NCBI RefSeq assembly: GCF_029439465.1
Contig: NZ_JAROAV010000028.1
Coordinates: forward strand, 372,001 to 436,000
DNA: 64,000 nt
Reading direction: 5' to 3'
Origin: Luteipulveratus flavus
Lineage (GTDB): Bacteria; Actinomycetota; Actinomycetes; Actinomycetales; Dermatophilaceae
Shown: positions 35,873 through 44,455 of the stretch, piece by piece
How the letters are laid out: each line of letters opens with the position of its first letter
How positions within the stretch are numbered: the stretch's first letter is position 1
Notes under the pieces: generated by a model
Database searches by the model: none
What the model was told of the DNA's origin: nothing
What the model saw: only the letters and a program-made list of their open reading frames with translations
Program-made: the position numbers and the translations under genes

Positions 35873-36210
35873 CCCTGGGCCTTGTCGTAGGCCTCCTGCA
35901 GCTCCTTGGAGACACGGCCACGGTCGCTCACCGTGTAGCCGTTGGCGCGGCCCCACTCGCGAACCTTGTTGAGGTCGCCGCGCGAGGACGAGGAAGAAGT
36001 GGAGGAGGAGGAACGGGAGCCGCTGGCGCGACGACCGCCCGTACGGCGTGCGTGACCGATCCAGCTCGCCATCTCGTCACGCAGTCGCGCGGCGTTGGCG
36101 TTGGAGAGATCGATCTCGTAGCTCACGCCGTCCAGGCCGAAAGTGACGGTTTCCGATGCTTCGCCGCCGTCGAGATCGTCGACGAGGAGGACCTGAATCT
36201 TCTGAGCCAT
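35869..36210 (-). CDS. lsr2: Lsr2 nucleoid-associated protein
   Basis: The 113-residue product has the N-terminal dimerisation domain (MAQKIQVLLVDDLDGGEASETVTFGLDG) and the C-terminal AT-hook-like DNA-binding domain with the RGR motif in SDRGRVSKELQEAY. Lsr2 silences AT-rich and horizontally acquired DNA. The linker (about 60-78) is a Ser run, longer than in many homologues. AGGAGAT precedes the ATG. Confidence 0.96.
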   Translation of the reverse strand: MAQKIQVLLVDDLDGGEASETVTFGLDGVSYEIDLSNANAARLRDEMASWIGHARRTGGRRASGSRSSSSTSSSSSRGDLNKVREWGRANGYTVSDRGRVSKELQEAYDKAQG

Positions 36211-36273
36211 GGGGTGTGATCTCCTGATGGGGGGACGGTTCCCGATCAGATTAGGGCGAATAGCGAATAATTT

Positions 36274-36453
36274 CTATTCGGACGTGCGATCCGGGTGCGC
36301 TTTTCGCAGTGAATCCTGCTGCGCTTCCCACTGCGCGTGAGCAATTCGCTCGCGGCGGTCGCCTTCCATGATGTGCTTCATCACGAGGTAGAAGAGATAC
36401 AGAAGGCCGAGGGTGGGCAGCAGGGCCGCGATGTACGGCCAGAGATCGTTCAC
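36274..36453 (-). CDS. 59-residue single-pass membrane protein upstream of lsr2
   Basis: The minus strand from GTG 36453 encodes MNDLWPYIAALLPTLGLLYL, then a basic and Glu-rich cytoplasmic tail (GDRRERIAHAQWEAQQDSLRK), ending at TAG 36274. One strong membrane helix spans about residues 6-27. Small membrane proteins of this pattern next to lsr2 are common in actinobacteria; function is unknown. Codon bias and the clean hydrophobic/charged layout support it as real, although it is too short for many gene callers. Confidence 0.75.
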   Translation of the reverse strand: MNDLWPYIAALLPTLGLLYLFYLVMKHIMEGDRRERIAHAQWEAQQDSLRKAHPDRTSE

Positions 36454-36484
36454 TTCGCACCTCGGGTGACTCGGATGTCCGACG

Positions 36485-37024
36485 TCAGGATACCTGCGCC
36501 GCCCGAAGGTCCGCCGCGCTCCCCCGCGCGGCTGCCGCGAGGTGGCGGCCCTCCAGCTCCAGCAGCGCTCTCTTGCGCGGCAGTCCGCCGCCGTAGCCGG
36601 TCAGGTCCCCGCCGGCGCCGACCACGCGGTGGCACGGGACGATCACCGAGATCGGGTTGCGACCGTTCGCCAGGCCGACGGCCCGGGCGCTGCTCGGTGA
36701 TCCGATACACCGCGCGAGCGCACCGTACGTCGTCGTCTCACCGTACGGAATATCGAGCAATGCGTTCCACGCCCGCCGCTGGAAATCCGTGCCGCGGGAT
36801 GCGAGGGGTAGATCGAATTCCGATCGCGCGCCGGCGAAGTATTCGGTCAGCTGCCCTTCGACGAGGTCGCCCAGTGGGTCGCCGATCACCGGTGGCCCGA
36901 ACGTGGTGAGCGCCGGCGCGTGCCGGTGATCGGTCATGTACACCGCGGCCAGCCGATCGGCGTCGAGGACGAGCGTCAGCGGTCCGATCGGCGTATTTCG
37001 CATCACCTGGTGTCGGGTGCTCAT
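36485..37024 (-). CDS. ogt: methylated-DNA--protein-cysteine methyltransferase
   Basis: The 179-residue product has the active-site motif ISVIVPCHRVVG with the acceptor Cys near residue 130, preceded by IPYGETTTYGALARCIG and ARAVGLANGRNP. It removes O6-methylguanine damage. ATG 37024 gives the right N-terminus; GTG 37033 is only 2 nt from the AAGGAG and overlaps the upstream stop. Directly follows ada-alkA, making an alkylation-repair operon. Confidence 0.94.
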   Translation of the reverse strand: MSTRHQVMRNTPIGPLTLVLDADRLAAVYMTDHRHAPALTTFGPPVIGDPLGDLVEGQLTEYFAGARSEFDLPLASRGTDFQRRAWNALLDIPYGETTTYGALARCIGSPSSARAVGLANGRNPISVIVPCHRVVGAGGDLTGYGGGLPRKRALLELEGRHLAAAARGSAADLRAAQVS

Positions 37025-37029
37025 CGAAT

Positions 37030-38532
37030 TCACTGCTCCTTCGGGAGGCGATTGATCTCGTGATCGGTGGTGGCCCAGAGGTGCTGAGCGGCATAAGCCC
37101 GCCACGGCCGCCACCGGGCGGACTCGCTCTGAATGGTGGCGAGATGGTCGGGAATGCCGATCCGTGCCGCACCGGCCCGTATCCCGAGGTCGCTGGTGGG
37201 AAAGGCGTCCGGGTCGCCCAGGGCCCGCATCGCGATCGACTCCACCGACCACGGACCGATTCCGGGAAGGGCGATCAGGTCGGCCCGGGTCGAGGCCCAG
37301 TCGGCACCGGGCGTGAGGTCGATCTGCCCCTCGGCGAGCGCCGTGGCCAGACCGACCACCGTCCGGTGCCGGCTCGCGGGCATCGCCAGGTGCTCGGCCG
37401 AGGTCCTGCGCAGCCGCGCCGCGGTCGGGAACAGGTGGGTGAGCCCGCCGACCGGTTCGGGGAGGCGCTGCCCGTACCGCTTGACGAGCCGGCCGGCGTG
37501 GGTCCGGGCGGCCTTGGTCGAGATCTGCTGGCCGAGCACGATCCGTACGGCCATCTCGTCGGCGTCCGCGCTGCGGGGCACCCGACGTCCGGGCGCGGCC
37601 CGTACCAGCCGCGCGAGGCGGCGGTCGGCGGCCAGCGCGGCGTCGATCGCGACCGGGTCGGCGTCCAGGTCGAGCATCCAGCGGCACCGGCTGGTCGCGA
37701 CGGGCAGGTCACGCAGGTCGGACAGCCACATCTGTGCGGCAACGTGGTCCGGCTCGGGACGCAGCGCGACGACCGCCGGTCCGTGCGGCAGGAGCATGGT
37801 GCGGCGGTACGCCCCGTCGCGCCATTCCTCCACCCCCGGCACCGCCGTGGCGGCGAGGTGGCCGAAGAGGTTGTCCGGCAGCAGCGGGCGACGGAAGGGG
37901 AGCCGTAGCCGCATCTGGTGCCACGTGCCCGTGGACGCCTCCGCGCGTTCCCCCCGCTCGGGGGCCGAGGCGCGCGAGCGCATCTCGCGCGGGGTCGCCG
38001 CGAACACCTCGCGCACCGTGCCGTTGAAGGCCCGGATGCTGCCGAAACCGGCGGCGAACGCGATGTCGGCCATCGGCAGGTCGGACGTCTCGACGAGCAC
38101 GCGGGCGGTCTGTGCGCGCTGGGCACGGGCGAGGGACAGCGGCCCGGCGCCGAGCTCGGACCGGACCTGCCGCTCGATCTGCCGCACGCTGTACCCGAGA
38201 CGGCGCGCGAGTCCGGCGACGCCCTCCCGGTCGATCACCCCGTCGGCGATCAGCCGCATGGCGCGCGCGACCAGGTCGGCGCGCGAGTTCCATTCCGGTG
38301 AACCCGGACTGGTGTCGGGCCGGCAGCGCTTGCACGCTCGGAAACCGCCCGCCTGCGCCGCCGCTGCGCTCGGGTAGAACGTCATGTTGCGCGGCTTCGG
38401 CGTCGTGGCCGGGCAGCTCGGCCGGCAGTAGATGCCGGTCGTTCGTACGGCGGTGTAGAACCAGCCGTCGAAGCGTGCGTCCCGGGAGCTGACCGCGCGT
38501 ACACAGGCCTCCGTGTCGGTGTACATGCCCAC
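37030..38532 (-). CDS. alkA: Ada-AlkA fusion: methyl-accepting regulator and 3-methyladenine DNA glycosylase
   Basis: The 500-residue product has three parts. The Ada N-terminal zinc domain holds Cys 36, 40, 67 and 70 (YCRPSCPA, CKRC), of which one accepts a methyl group from DNA phosphotriesters. An AraC-type HTH follows (about 85-185, GVAGLARRLGYSVRQIERQV). The C-terminal AlkA glycosylase has the HhH segment LPGIGPWSVESIAMRALG followed by the catalytic Asp of TSDLG. It therefore likely both senses and repairs alkylation damage and activates itself and ogt. Two starts (Met 1 or Met 3) are possible. Confidence 0.94.
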   Translation of the reverse strand: MGMYTDTEACVRAVSSRDARFDGWFYTAVRTTGIYCRPSCPATTPKPRNMTFYPSAAAAQAGGFRACKRCRPDTSPGSPEWNSRADLVARAMRLIADGVIDREGVAGLARRLGYSVRQIERQVRSELGAGPLSLARAQRAQTARVLVETSDLPMADIAFAAGFGSIRAFNGTVREVFAATPREMRSRASAPERGERAEASTGTWHQMRLRLPFRRPLLPDNLFGHLAATAVPGVEEWRDGAYRRTMLLPHGPAVVALRPEPDHVAAQMWLSDLRDLPVATSRCRWMLDLDADPVAIDAALAADRRLARLVRAAPGRRVPRSADADEMAVRIVLGQQISTKAARTHAGRLVKRYGQRLPEPVGGLTHLFPTAARLRRTSAEHLAMPASRHRTVVGLATALAEGQIDLTPGADWASTRADLIALPGIGPWSVESIAMRALGDPDAFPTSDLGIRAGAARIGIPDHLATIQSESARWRPWRAYAAQHLWATTDHEINRLPKEQ

Positions 38533-38606
38533 GACTATGACGCACCTCCAGTGGCGTTACTAGCCGAAATGCGACATGACGGTTTCTGGCCAGTACGAGC
38601 TCGGGC

Positions 38607-39497
38607 TCAGTCGTCCTCGAGGGCTCGCAGCAACGGCGCCACCCGCTCCGGCGGCAGCGCCCGTCGCGCGATCGTCCGCTCCGCGGTCGCTCTGGCCATG
38701 GCTCGGTACGCCTCTCGTACGTCGGCGCTCTCCCCCTCCAAGGCGGACAGGTGCGCCGCGAGGGTGTGCGCGTCGCCGCGAGCAACCGGACCGGTCAGCG
38801 CCCGGTCACCTCGCTCCAGGGCGTTGTCCAGCGAGGCCTCGGTCAGCAGTCGCAGCACTCGCGCGGGGTCCTCGAACCCGCACTCGCGCAGCACCTGCAT
38901 CGACTGGCCCACCAGCGTCACCAGGTGGTTGGAGCTGTGGGCGAGCGCGGCGTGGTAGCGGACGCGGTCCTCCTCGGCCACCTGGACCGGCTCGCCGCCC
39001 ATGTCGATGACGAGTGCCTCCCCGAGGACGCGCGCGTCCGAGGTGGCGGTGACGGCGAACAGGCAGCCGGCGATCCGTTCGAGGTCCTTCGGGGTGCCGC
39101 TGAACGTCATCGCCGGGTGAACAGCGAGCGCGATGCCGCCGCGCTCGACGACGGGCTGCAACGGCTCGAGCCCGAGGGCGCCGGCGAGATGGACGGCGAC
39201 GCGAGGGTCGTCCCAGGCGCCGAGCGCCGCGAGCCCGCCGACGACCGAGGCGATCTCGTCGTCGGGGACGGTGACGAGCACGAGCTCGGCGAGGCGTACG
39301 ACGTCCGGGACGTCCACGACGGGCACGCCGGGCAGCATGGTCGCCGCGCGTTCACGGGACGCCTCGCTGACCCCGGAGACGGCCACGACCTGGTGGCCGG
39401 CGGCGCGCAAGGCCGCCCCGATGGTCGCGCCGACGCGCCCGCAGCCGATGACGCCGACCCGCAGCGACGGGCGTCCGAGATCCTCCAGCTCACTCAC
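38607..39497 (-). CDS. Rossmann-like/DUF2520 protein
   Basis: The 296-residue product opens with a dinucleotide-binding fold (RVGVIGCGRVGATIGAALRAAGH) and has the DUF2520 C-terminal region (HPAMTFSGTP, YHAALAHSSNHLVTL), the F420/NADP oxidoreductase-like family usually encoded next to panC. panC is not seen here. A TAGCGT hexamer precedes GTG 39497 by 7 nt, which argues for this leaderless start over GTG 39506. Divergent from the MidA-like gene. Confidence 0.85.
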   Translation of the reverse strand: MSELEDLGRPSLRVGVIGCGRVGATIGAALRAAGHQVVAVSGVSEASRERAATMLPGVPVVDVPDVVRLAELVLVTVPDDEIASVVGGLAALGAWDDPRVAVHLAGALGLEPLQPVVERGGIALAVHPAMTFSGTPKDLERIAGCLFAVTATSDARVLGEALVIDMGGEPVQVAEEDRVRYHAALAHSSNHLVTLVGQSMQVLRECGFEDPARVLRLLTEASLDNALERGDRALTGPVARGDAHTLAAHLSALEGESADVREAYRAMARATAERTIARRALPPERVAPLLRALEDD

Positions 39498-39504
39498 CCG
39501 CGTC

Positions 39505-39510
39505 ACGCTA
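39505..39510 (-). promoter_or_regulatory. putative -10 hexamer (TAGCGT) of the DUF2520 gene
   Basis: On the minus strand TAGCGT ends 7 nt before GTG 39497. Confidence 0.4.
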
Positions 39511-39638
39511 ACGATCGTCGGCCCGTTCCGCGCACCTCGGTCCCCGTGATGACAGGTCGACCCGCGAGTCGTGGCCTGCGGCCCGCGGAGGTGGTCCCCG
39601 ATGATCGACCCGACAGCTCGTGCAGCAGGGTGGACGCC

Positions 39639-40616
39639 ATGTCGGAACGATCGTGGGACGTGGCGTGGCAGGAGGCCCTGTACGGGCCGGACGGGTTCTA
39701 CCGTCAGCCCGCCGGCCCGGCGGCGCACTTCGCGACCTCGGCGCAGGGTCTGCCCGGGGTCGGACGCATCCTCGCCCGAGCGGTCGCCACGCTCTGCCGG
39801 CAGTACGCCCTCTCGAGCATCGTCGAGATCGGCGCCGGACGCGGTGAGCTGCTCGCGACCCTGCACGAGGTCGACCCGGCCCTGAGCCTGCACGGCATCG
39901 ACGTCGTACGCCGCCCACCGGGTCTGCCGGGCGCCGTTGCGTGGTCCACGTCCCCCGGTGGCGCGGCGCTGCCGGACGACCTGGGCGCGCTCGACGGCGT
40001 CCTGGTCCTCGCGCACGAGTGGCTGGACGTCGTACCCCTCACGGTCGGTGAGGTCGACGAGGACGGCTCGCTGCGGGTCGTCCACGTCACGGAGACCGGT
40101 CAGGAGCACCTCGGTGCTCCACTGGGCGAGGCGGATCTGCAGTGGTGCCAGCGGTTCTGGCCGGCGGGCGAGCCGGGCGACCGGGTCGAGGTCGGCGCGA
40201 CGCGGGACCGCGCGTGGGCCGACCTGTGCGCACGGGTCCGGCAGGGGGTGGTCGTCGGCGTCGACTACGGCCACGAGCGCACGGACCGCCCGGCCTTCGG
40301 CACCCTCACCGGCTACCGCGAGGGCGCCCAGGTCCAGCCGGTCCCGGACGGCTCGTGCGACATCACCGCCCACGTGGCCGTCGACTCACTCGACACCAGC
40401 TGGCGGACCCGCCAGCGGGCGCTCCTCACCGAGCTCGGCGTGGTGGCACGCCCGGCGCAGCACGAGATGTCCCGTACGGACCCCGGGCGGTACCTCGCCG
40501 CGCTGGCCGAGCGCAGCGCCGGGCTCAGCGCGACAGCCGCGCAGGGCCTGGGCGACTTCTGGTGGTTCGTACGCGAGATCGGCGTACGGCGTCAGCCGTC
40601 GACGAGCACGTCGTGA
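39639..40616 (+). CDS. MidA/NDUFAF7-like SAM-dependent methyltransferase
   Basis: The 325-residue product has ALYGPDGFYRQPAGPAAHFATSAQ at its N-terminus, the MidA-family hallmark, then SAM motif I IVEIGAGRGELLATL near residues 64-78 and VLAHEWLDVVPL. In eukaryotes the homologue NDUFAF7 methylates an Arg on the NuoD-type subunit of complex I. A nuoD gene lies 5 kb downstream, which makes the link interesting. ATG 39639 begins the conserved SERSWDVAWQEAL segment. Confidence 0.82.
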   Translation: MSERSWDVAWQEALYGPDGFYRQPAGPAAHFATSAQGLPGVGRILARAVATLCRQYALSSIVEIGAGRGELLATLHEVDPALSLHGIDVVRRPPGLPGAVAWSTSPGGAALPDDLGALDGVLVLAHEWLDVVPLTVGEVDEDGSLRVVHVTETGQEHLGAPLGEADLQWCQRFWPAGEPGDRVEVGATRDRAWADLCARVRQGVVVGVDYGHERTDRPAFGTLTGYREGAQVQPVPDGSCDITAHVAVDSLDTSWRTRQRALLTELGVVARPAQHEMSRTDPGRYLAALAERSAGLSATAAQGLGDFWWFVREIGVRRQPSTSTS

Positions 40617-40629
40617 CCGGCGCCGGACG

Positions 40630-41706
40630 TCACGGGACGGGCCGCACGCTGTCGAGGATCCGCTGGGTCGTCGTGTCGTCCAGGGCGTTCGGGACACCGA
40701 GGTCGCGGGTCAGGACGACGGACGCGGTGCCGTTGCCCGTGGTGAAGGAGGTGACGACCACCTCAGTGACTGGTGCGAAGCAACGGCCCGACCGCCGCTC
40801 TGAGTGGGTGACGGTGGCGCGGGACCGCACGGCGAGCGTCCGTCCACCGTTCACCGCGACCTGCTGCGAGGTCACCGACGAGGACGACTCGTACGTCCGG
40901 TCGTCGGACTTCAGGGCCGCGGCTCTGGACCACCGTCCGGCCAGGTCCGGTGCGATGTCCGCCGGGTCCCGGTCCCCCGAGGTCTGGAACACCACCGAGG
41001 CGAGGTTCTGATTCTTGGTGGCAGCGCAGAAACCGGTGCGGTAGCCGGCCGGCCGGTGCCCGTTGATGATCGCCTTCGGCAGCAGCCCACCCGGCGTCTT
41101 CGCCTTGGCGTAGAAGTACCCGGCGTACTCCTGGGAGCTCGTCGAGACGTCCCAGACCGGGTCCGTCGTCGCGCCGACCCCGGCCGCGGCCATCCGGCCG
41201 CGCGGCGGCACGTCGAACGCCGCTTTGTTGCCTGCATCGTCGGTGTCCAGGTCGACCTGCCAGCCCGGCACGAGCGGCTGGACGCCGAGGCCCGGCCCGC
41301 TCGCCGACGGCGCACCGGCGGTCGGCGTCGGTGCCGTGGACGCGGTCGGGGACGGCGTCACGTCACCGGTGGCGCGGTCGGTGCCCTGAGTGCTCCGGTA
41401 CAGCGCGTACCCGCCACCGCCCAGAACCGCCACGCCCACGAGCACGCCGGCCACCAGGAGTGCCGTACGCCGCCCGCGTCCGCTCCCTGCCGGTTCTGAG
41501 GTCTTCGCAGGAGCCGGTGAGGCGGGCGCCTCCGGACGCACCAGATCGCCGTAGTACTGCTGCTGCCCGTGGGCGAACTCGTGCTCGCGCCATGACTCAC
41601 CGAAGGTGCTGCCGAACCGCTGGCCCGACGTCTGCGGGTTGCCGGGCCCGGACGGAGGCTCCGGGCGCCGCGGCAGCCGGTGCCCCTGCGGTCGTTCGTC
41701 GCTCAC
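40630..41706 (-). CDS. membrane-anchored envelope protein, paralog 1 of 3
   Basis: The 358-residue product has a cytoplasmic Pro/Gln-rich N-terminus with FGESWREHEFAHGQQQYYGDL (about residues 35-55), a membrane helix (ALLVAGVLVGVAVLGGGGYALY, about 81-102), a Ser/Thr/Pro linker and an extracellular ~220-residue domain with VPGWQV, GFCAATK, SGDRDPADIAPDLAGRW and TRDLGVPNALDD. Two Cys (in GFCAA and GRCFAP) may form a disulphide. It shares this plan with the next two genes. Function unknown. Confidence 0.8.
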   Translation of the reverse strand: MSDERPQGHRLPRRPEPPSGPGNPQTSGQRFGSTFGESWREHEFAHGQQQYYGDLVRPEAPASPAPAKTSEPAGSGRGRRTALLVAGVLVGVAVLGGGGYALYRSTQGTDRATGDVTPSPTASTAPTPTAGAPSASGPGLGVQPLVPGWQVDLDTDDAGNKAAFDVPPRGRMAAAGVGATTDPVWDVSTSSQEYAGYFYAKAKTPGGLLPKAIINGHRPAGYRTGFCAATKNQNLASVVFQTSGDRDPADIAPDLAGRWSRAAALKSDDRTYESSSSVTSQQVAVNGGRTLAVRSRATVTHSERRSGRCFAPVTEVVVTSFTTGNGTASVVLTRDLGVPNALDDTTTQRILDSVRPVP

Positions 41707-41728
41707 CCTGCTGATCCCCCTCGATGAA

Positions 41729-42952
41729 CTACGGCGCGACCCGCGCCGAGCTGATGATCTTGTTCAGCGTCGCGTCGTCCAGCGCGTCCGGGACGCCGAG
41801 GTCACGGACGGCGACGATCGTCGCGGTGCCGTTCTTGGCCGCGAACGAGGTGACGACCAGCTCGACCTTCGGCGCCGTGCACTTCGTGGGGTCCTGCTCG
41901 GTGTTGGGGATCGTCGTCCTCGACTGCACGGCCGGTGTCTTGCCGCCGTTCACCATGACCTGCTTGGTGGCCGGCGCGGCGTACGACTCGTGCGAGGTCT
42001 TGTCCTTCTTCGTCGACATGACCTTGGCCCAGCGGTCGGCGGTGTCGGGACCGACCTCGGCCGGGTCACGGTCACCGGAGGTCGACCACACCAGGAACGC
42101 CCGGTCCTGGCTGTCGTCGCCGGCGCAGAAACCCTCGCGGTACGACGCGGGCTGGCGGCCGATGACCAGCGCGTCGCCGCCCTTGATGTCGTCACCGAAC
42201 CCGCGGTAGACGGTGTCCGTCGGCGAGCTGAGGCTCCACACCGGGTGCGACGTGGACTTGCCGACGCCCGGGCCCTGGAAGCTGCCCGCCGGGGGGACGT
42301 CGTACAGCCCGCCGTGGTCCTTGTCCTGCCCCTGGACCACCTGCCACCCGGGAACGGTAGGAGACAGACCGCGGCCCGCGATCGGGCCGGGGCTGCTGCC
42401 CGAGGACGGCGCCTGCGACGAGCCACTCGTCGACGAGGGCTGGGTGGTCGTGACGGCGGTCGGCTGCGTGGGCGCCGCCGGGTTCGTGGCGGTGGTGTCC
42501 GACTGGGTGCCGCGGTAGATCGCGTACCCGCCGCCACCGAGGACGGCGACCGCGGCGACCGCCGCTGCCGCGAGGAGTGCCGTACGCCGTCCGGAGGAGC
42601 CGTGCCGGAGTGGACCGATCGGCCCCGACTGCGGTGAGCCGTGCTCGACGGGCGTGCTCTGGGGGCGCTCGTACCCCTGCGGACCGCCGTAGCCCTGCCC
42701 GGCGTCGTTCGCCTGCTGGGGCCCGCGACCGAGGTCGCCGTAGTACCGCTGCTGGCCGTGACCGAACTCCTGCTCGCGCCACGACTCGCCGAACGCGTCG
42801 CCGCCAGCACGACCGCCGTACGGCTGCGCGCCCCCGGAGCCGGGGTACTCGCCGCCGGGCTGCTGCCGGTGCTGTGCGTCGTCCGGGCCGGGCCGCTGCC
42901 CCTGGCCGCGCGGGTCCTGCTGTGGACCGTCACCGTGGGTGTGGTCGCTCAT
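41729..42952 (-). CDS. membrane-anchored envelope protein, paralog 2 of 3
   Basis: The 407-residue product has a longer Gly/Pro/Gln-rich cytoplasmic tail carrying FGESWREQEFGHGQQRYYGDL, nearly identical to paralog 1, then a membrane helix (AAAAVAAVAVLGGGGYAIYRG, about 127-147), a Ser/Thr linker and an extracellular domain with VPGWQV, GFCAGDD, SGDRDPAEVGPDTADRW, KCTAP and VRDLGVPDALDD. It lies 22 bp upstream of paralog 1 in one transcription unit. Confidence 0.8.
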   Translation of the reverse strand: MSDHTHGDGPQQDPRGQGQRPGPDDAQHRQQPGGEYPGSGGAQPYGGRAGGDAFGESWREQEFGHGQQRYYGDLGRGPQQANDAGQGYGGPQGYERPQSTPVEHGSPQSGPIGPLRHGSSGRRTALLAAAAVAAVAVLGGGGYAIYRGTQSDTTATNPAAPTQPTAVTTTQPSSTSGSSQAPSSGSSPGPIAGRGLSPTVPGWQVVQGQDKDHGGLYDVPPAGSFQGPGVGKSTSHPVWSLSSPTDTVYRGFGDDIKGGDALVIGRQPASYREGFCAGDDSQDRAFLVWSTSGDRDPAEVGPDTADRWAKVMSTKKDKTSHESYAAPATKQVMVNGGKTPAVQSRTTIPNTEQDPTKCTAPKVELVVTSFAAKNGTATIVAVRDLGVPDALDDATLNKIISSARVAP

Positions 42953-42980
42953 ACTGCCTGCCTCCGCCTGTCGGTCTCGT

Positions 42981-43778
42981 TCATGGTCCGGTCACTCGGG
43001 TGGGACGCACCGAGCGCAGGATTCGGTCCTTGATGTCGTCCGTCAGCTGCCCGGGGACGTCCAGGTCGCGTACCAGGACGACGGTCGCCGACAGACCCTC
43101 GTTGCTGACCGTCCGAGCGGTCACTTCGACGCGCGGCGGGAGACACCCGGTCGGGTCGGGCTCGTCCAGGGTCACCACCGAGGTCGAGGTCACCGCGGTC
43201 GCCCCCGGGTCGTCGACCGTCCCGGTCGTGCTGCTGACGGGCGAGGTCGGCGAGTGCTGGCGCCCGTCGGCCCGCAGGGACACCGCGCTCGCCCAGACCT
43301 TCGCCACCGCCCGAGAGGGCTCGCCCACGCCCGCAGGCGTGGGAACCACGCCCACCCAGGCCCGGCCCGGTGACGAGCCCCGCGGGCAGAACGCCGCCTG
43401 GAAGTAGGACGGGCTGTTCGCGCTGGCCAGCGGCCTGCCCTGGGCGTCGGCGTACCCCACCGAGTCACCGGGAGTGCCCATCGTCCAGCCGTCCCTCGGC
43501 GCAGGAACCAGATAGCTCTCGTCCGGGGCGCGCACGGTCTGCCAGCGGCCGGCCGGGACGCTCGGGGCGGCGGCCGGGGTCGGCGTGGGAGGGCCCGACG
43601 AGGCCGTGGCACCTCGCGCGGACGGGGAGCCCAGCACCGCGAGGCCCGAGCCGCCGTTCGTCTCGCCGCGCAGGAGGAGCCAGGCCAGGACGCCGACAGC
43701 GACCAGCACGGCCGCGCCGGCGACACCGAGCCCGACACCTCGGCCCGACCGCCGCTGCTGCCCCCCGTGGTTCGTCAC
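42981..43778 (-). CDS. membrane-anchored envelope protein, paralog 3 of 3
   Basis: The 265-residue product is a shorter version: membrane helix right after the N-terminus (VAGAAVLVAVGVLAWLLL, about 19-36) and an extracellular domain sharing AFCPRGS, GCLPPRVEVTAR and VVLVRDLDVPGQLTDDIKDRILRSVRP with the other two. It lacks the FGESWRE cytoplasmic motif. It is the first gene of the three-gene set, 28 bp ahead of paralog 2. Confidence 0.78.
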   Translation of the reverse strand: MTNHGGQQRRSGRGVGLGVAGAAVLVAVGVLAWLLLRGETNGGSGLAVLGSPSARGATASSGPPTPTPAAAPSVPAGRWQTVRAPDESYLVPAPRDGWTMGTPGDSVGYADAQGRPLASANSPSYFQAAFCPRGSSPGRAWVGVVPTPAGVGEPSRAVAKVWASAVSLRADGRQHSPTSPVSSTTGTVDDPGATAVTSTSVVTLDEPDPTGCLPPRVEVTARTVSNEGLSATVVLVRDLDVPGQLTDDIKDRILRSVRPTRVTGP

Positions 43779-43823
43779 GGCGCCAACCGTACTGAAGGAG
43801 ACGGCGACGGGCGCGCGCAGCGC

Positions 43824-44375
43824 TCAGTCCGCGGCGGCCTGGCGGGCGCGGTAGGCCGCGACGTTCACGCGGTTCCCGCACCCGGCGTCGCAGTACCGGC
43901 GCGAGCGGTTCTTGGACAGGTCGACGAGAAGGTCCTCGCAGTCGTCCGCAGCACACACCCGCAGGCGGCTCAGCTCGCCGGCGCGGACGACGTCGACCAG
44001 CGCCATCGCCGCCTCCACCGCCATCCGCGTGGCCAGTGGGGCCTGCGGTGTCGTCGCGTGCAGGTGGTAGTCCCAGCCGTCGTGCCTGACCAGCTGGGGC
44101 AGGGCCTGCGCCCGCGCGAGCAGGTCGTTGACGATGCGCACGACGCCGTCCACGTCGCTGGACCAGACCTCGCGCAGCCGGGGGCGCAGGGCGCGGACCT
44201 GCGCCAGCTCCAGGTCGTCGTGGCGTCGCTCGCCGGTCCACCCCCACGACTCGACGAACGCATCCAGCGCAGCCACGTCGGGCAGCTCCTCGACGCTGCG
44301 AGGGCCGTTCGCCTGCGTGTTGACCAGGGCGGCGGCGCTGGCGAGCGCCACCTCGGCGTCATGGGTGAACAACAT
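43824..44375 (-). CDS. CGNR zinc-finger transcriptional regulator
   Basis: The 183-residue product has the ABATE-type N-terminal domain (FTHDAEVALASAAALVNTQ) and a C-terminal CGNR zinc finger: LRVCAADDCEDLLVDLSKNRSRRYCDAGCGNR. It diverges from the EamA exporter gene across 80 bp with GGAG before its ATG, and probably regulates that gene and itself. An AGCC/GGCT inverted repeat around TGATT lies in the shared gap and is a candidate operator. Confidence 0.88.
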   Translation of the reverse strand: MLFTHDAEVALASAAALVNTQANGPRSVEELPDVAALDAFVESWGWTGERRHDDLELAQVRALRPRLREVWSSDVDGVVRIVNDLLARAQALPQLVRHDGWDYHLHATTPQAPLATRMAVEAAMALVDVVRAGELSRLRVCAADDCEDLLVDLSKNRSRRYCDAGCGNRVNVAAYRARQAAAD

Positions 44376-44455
44376 CTTGACTCCTGACCGGCCCGGCTCG
44401 TACCGTCACCAGCATAAGCCTGATTGGCTCCTTACCCGTCCGAAGGTGGTGCCGC

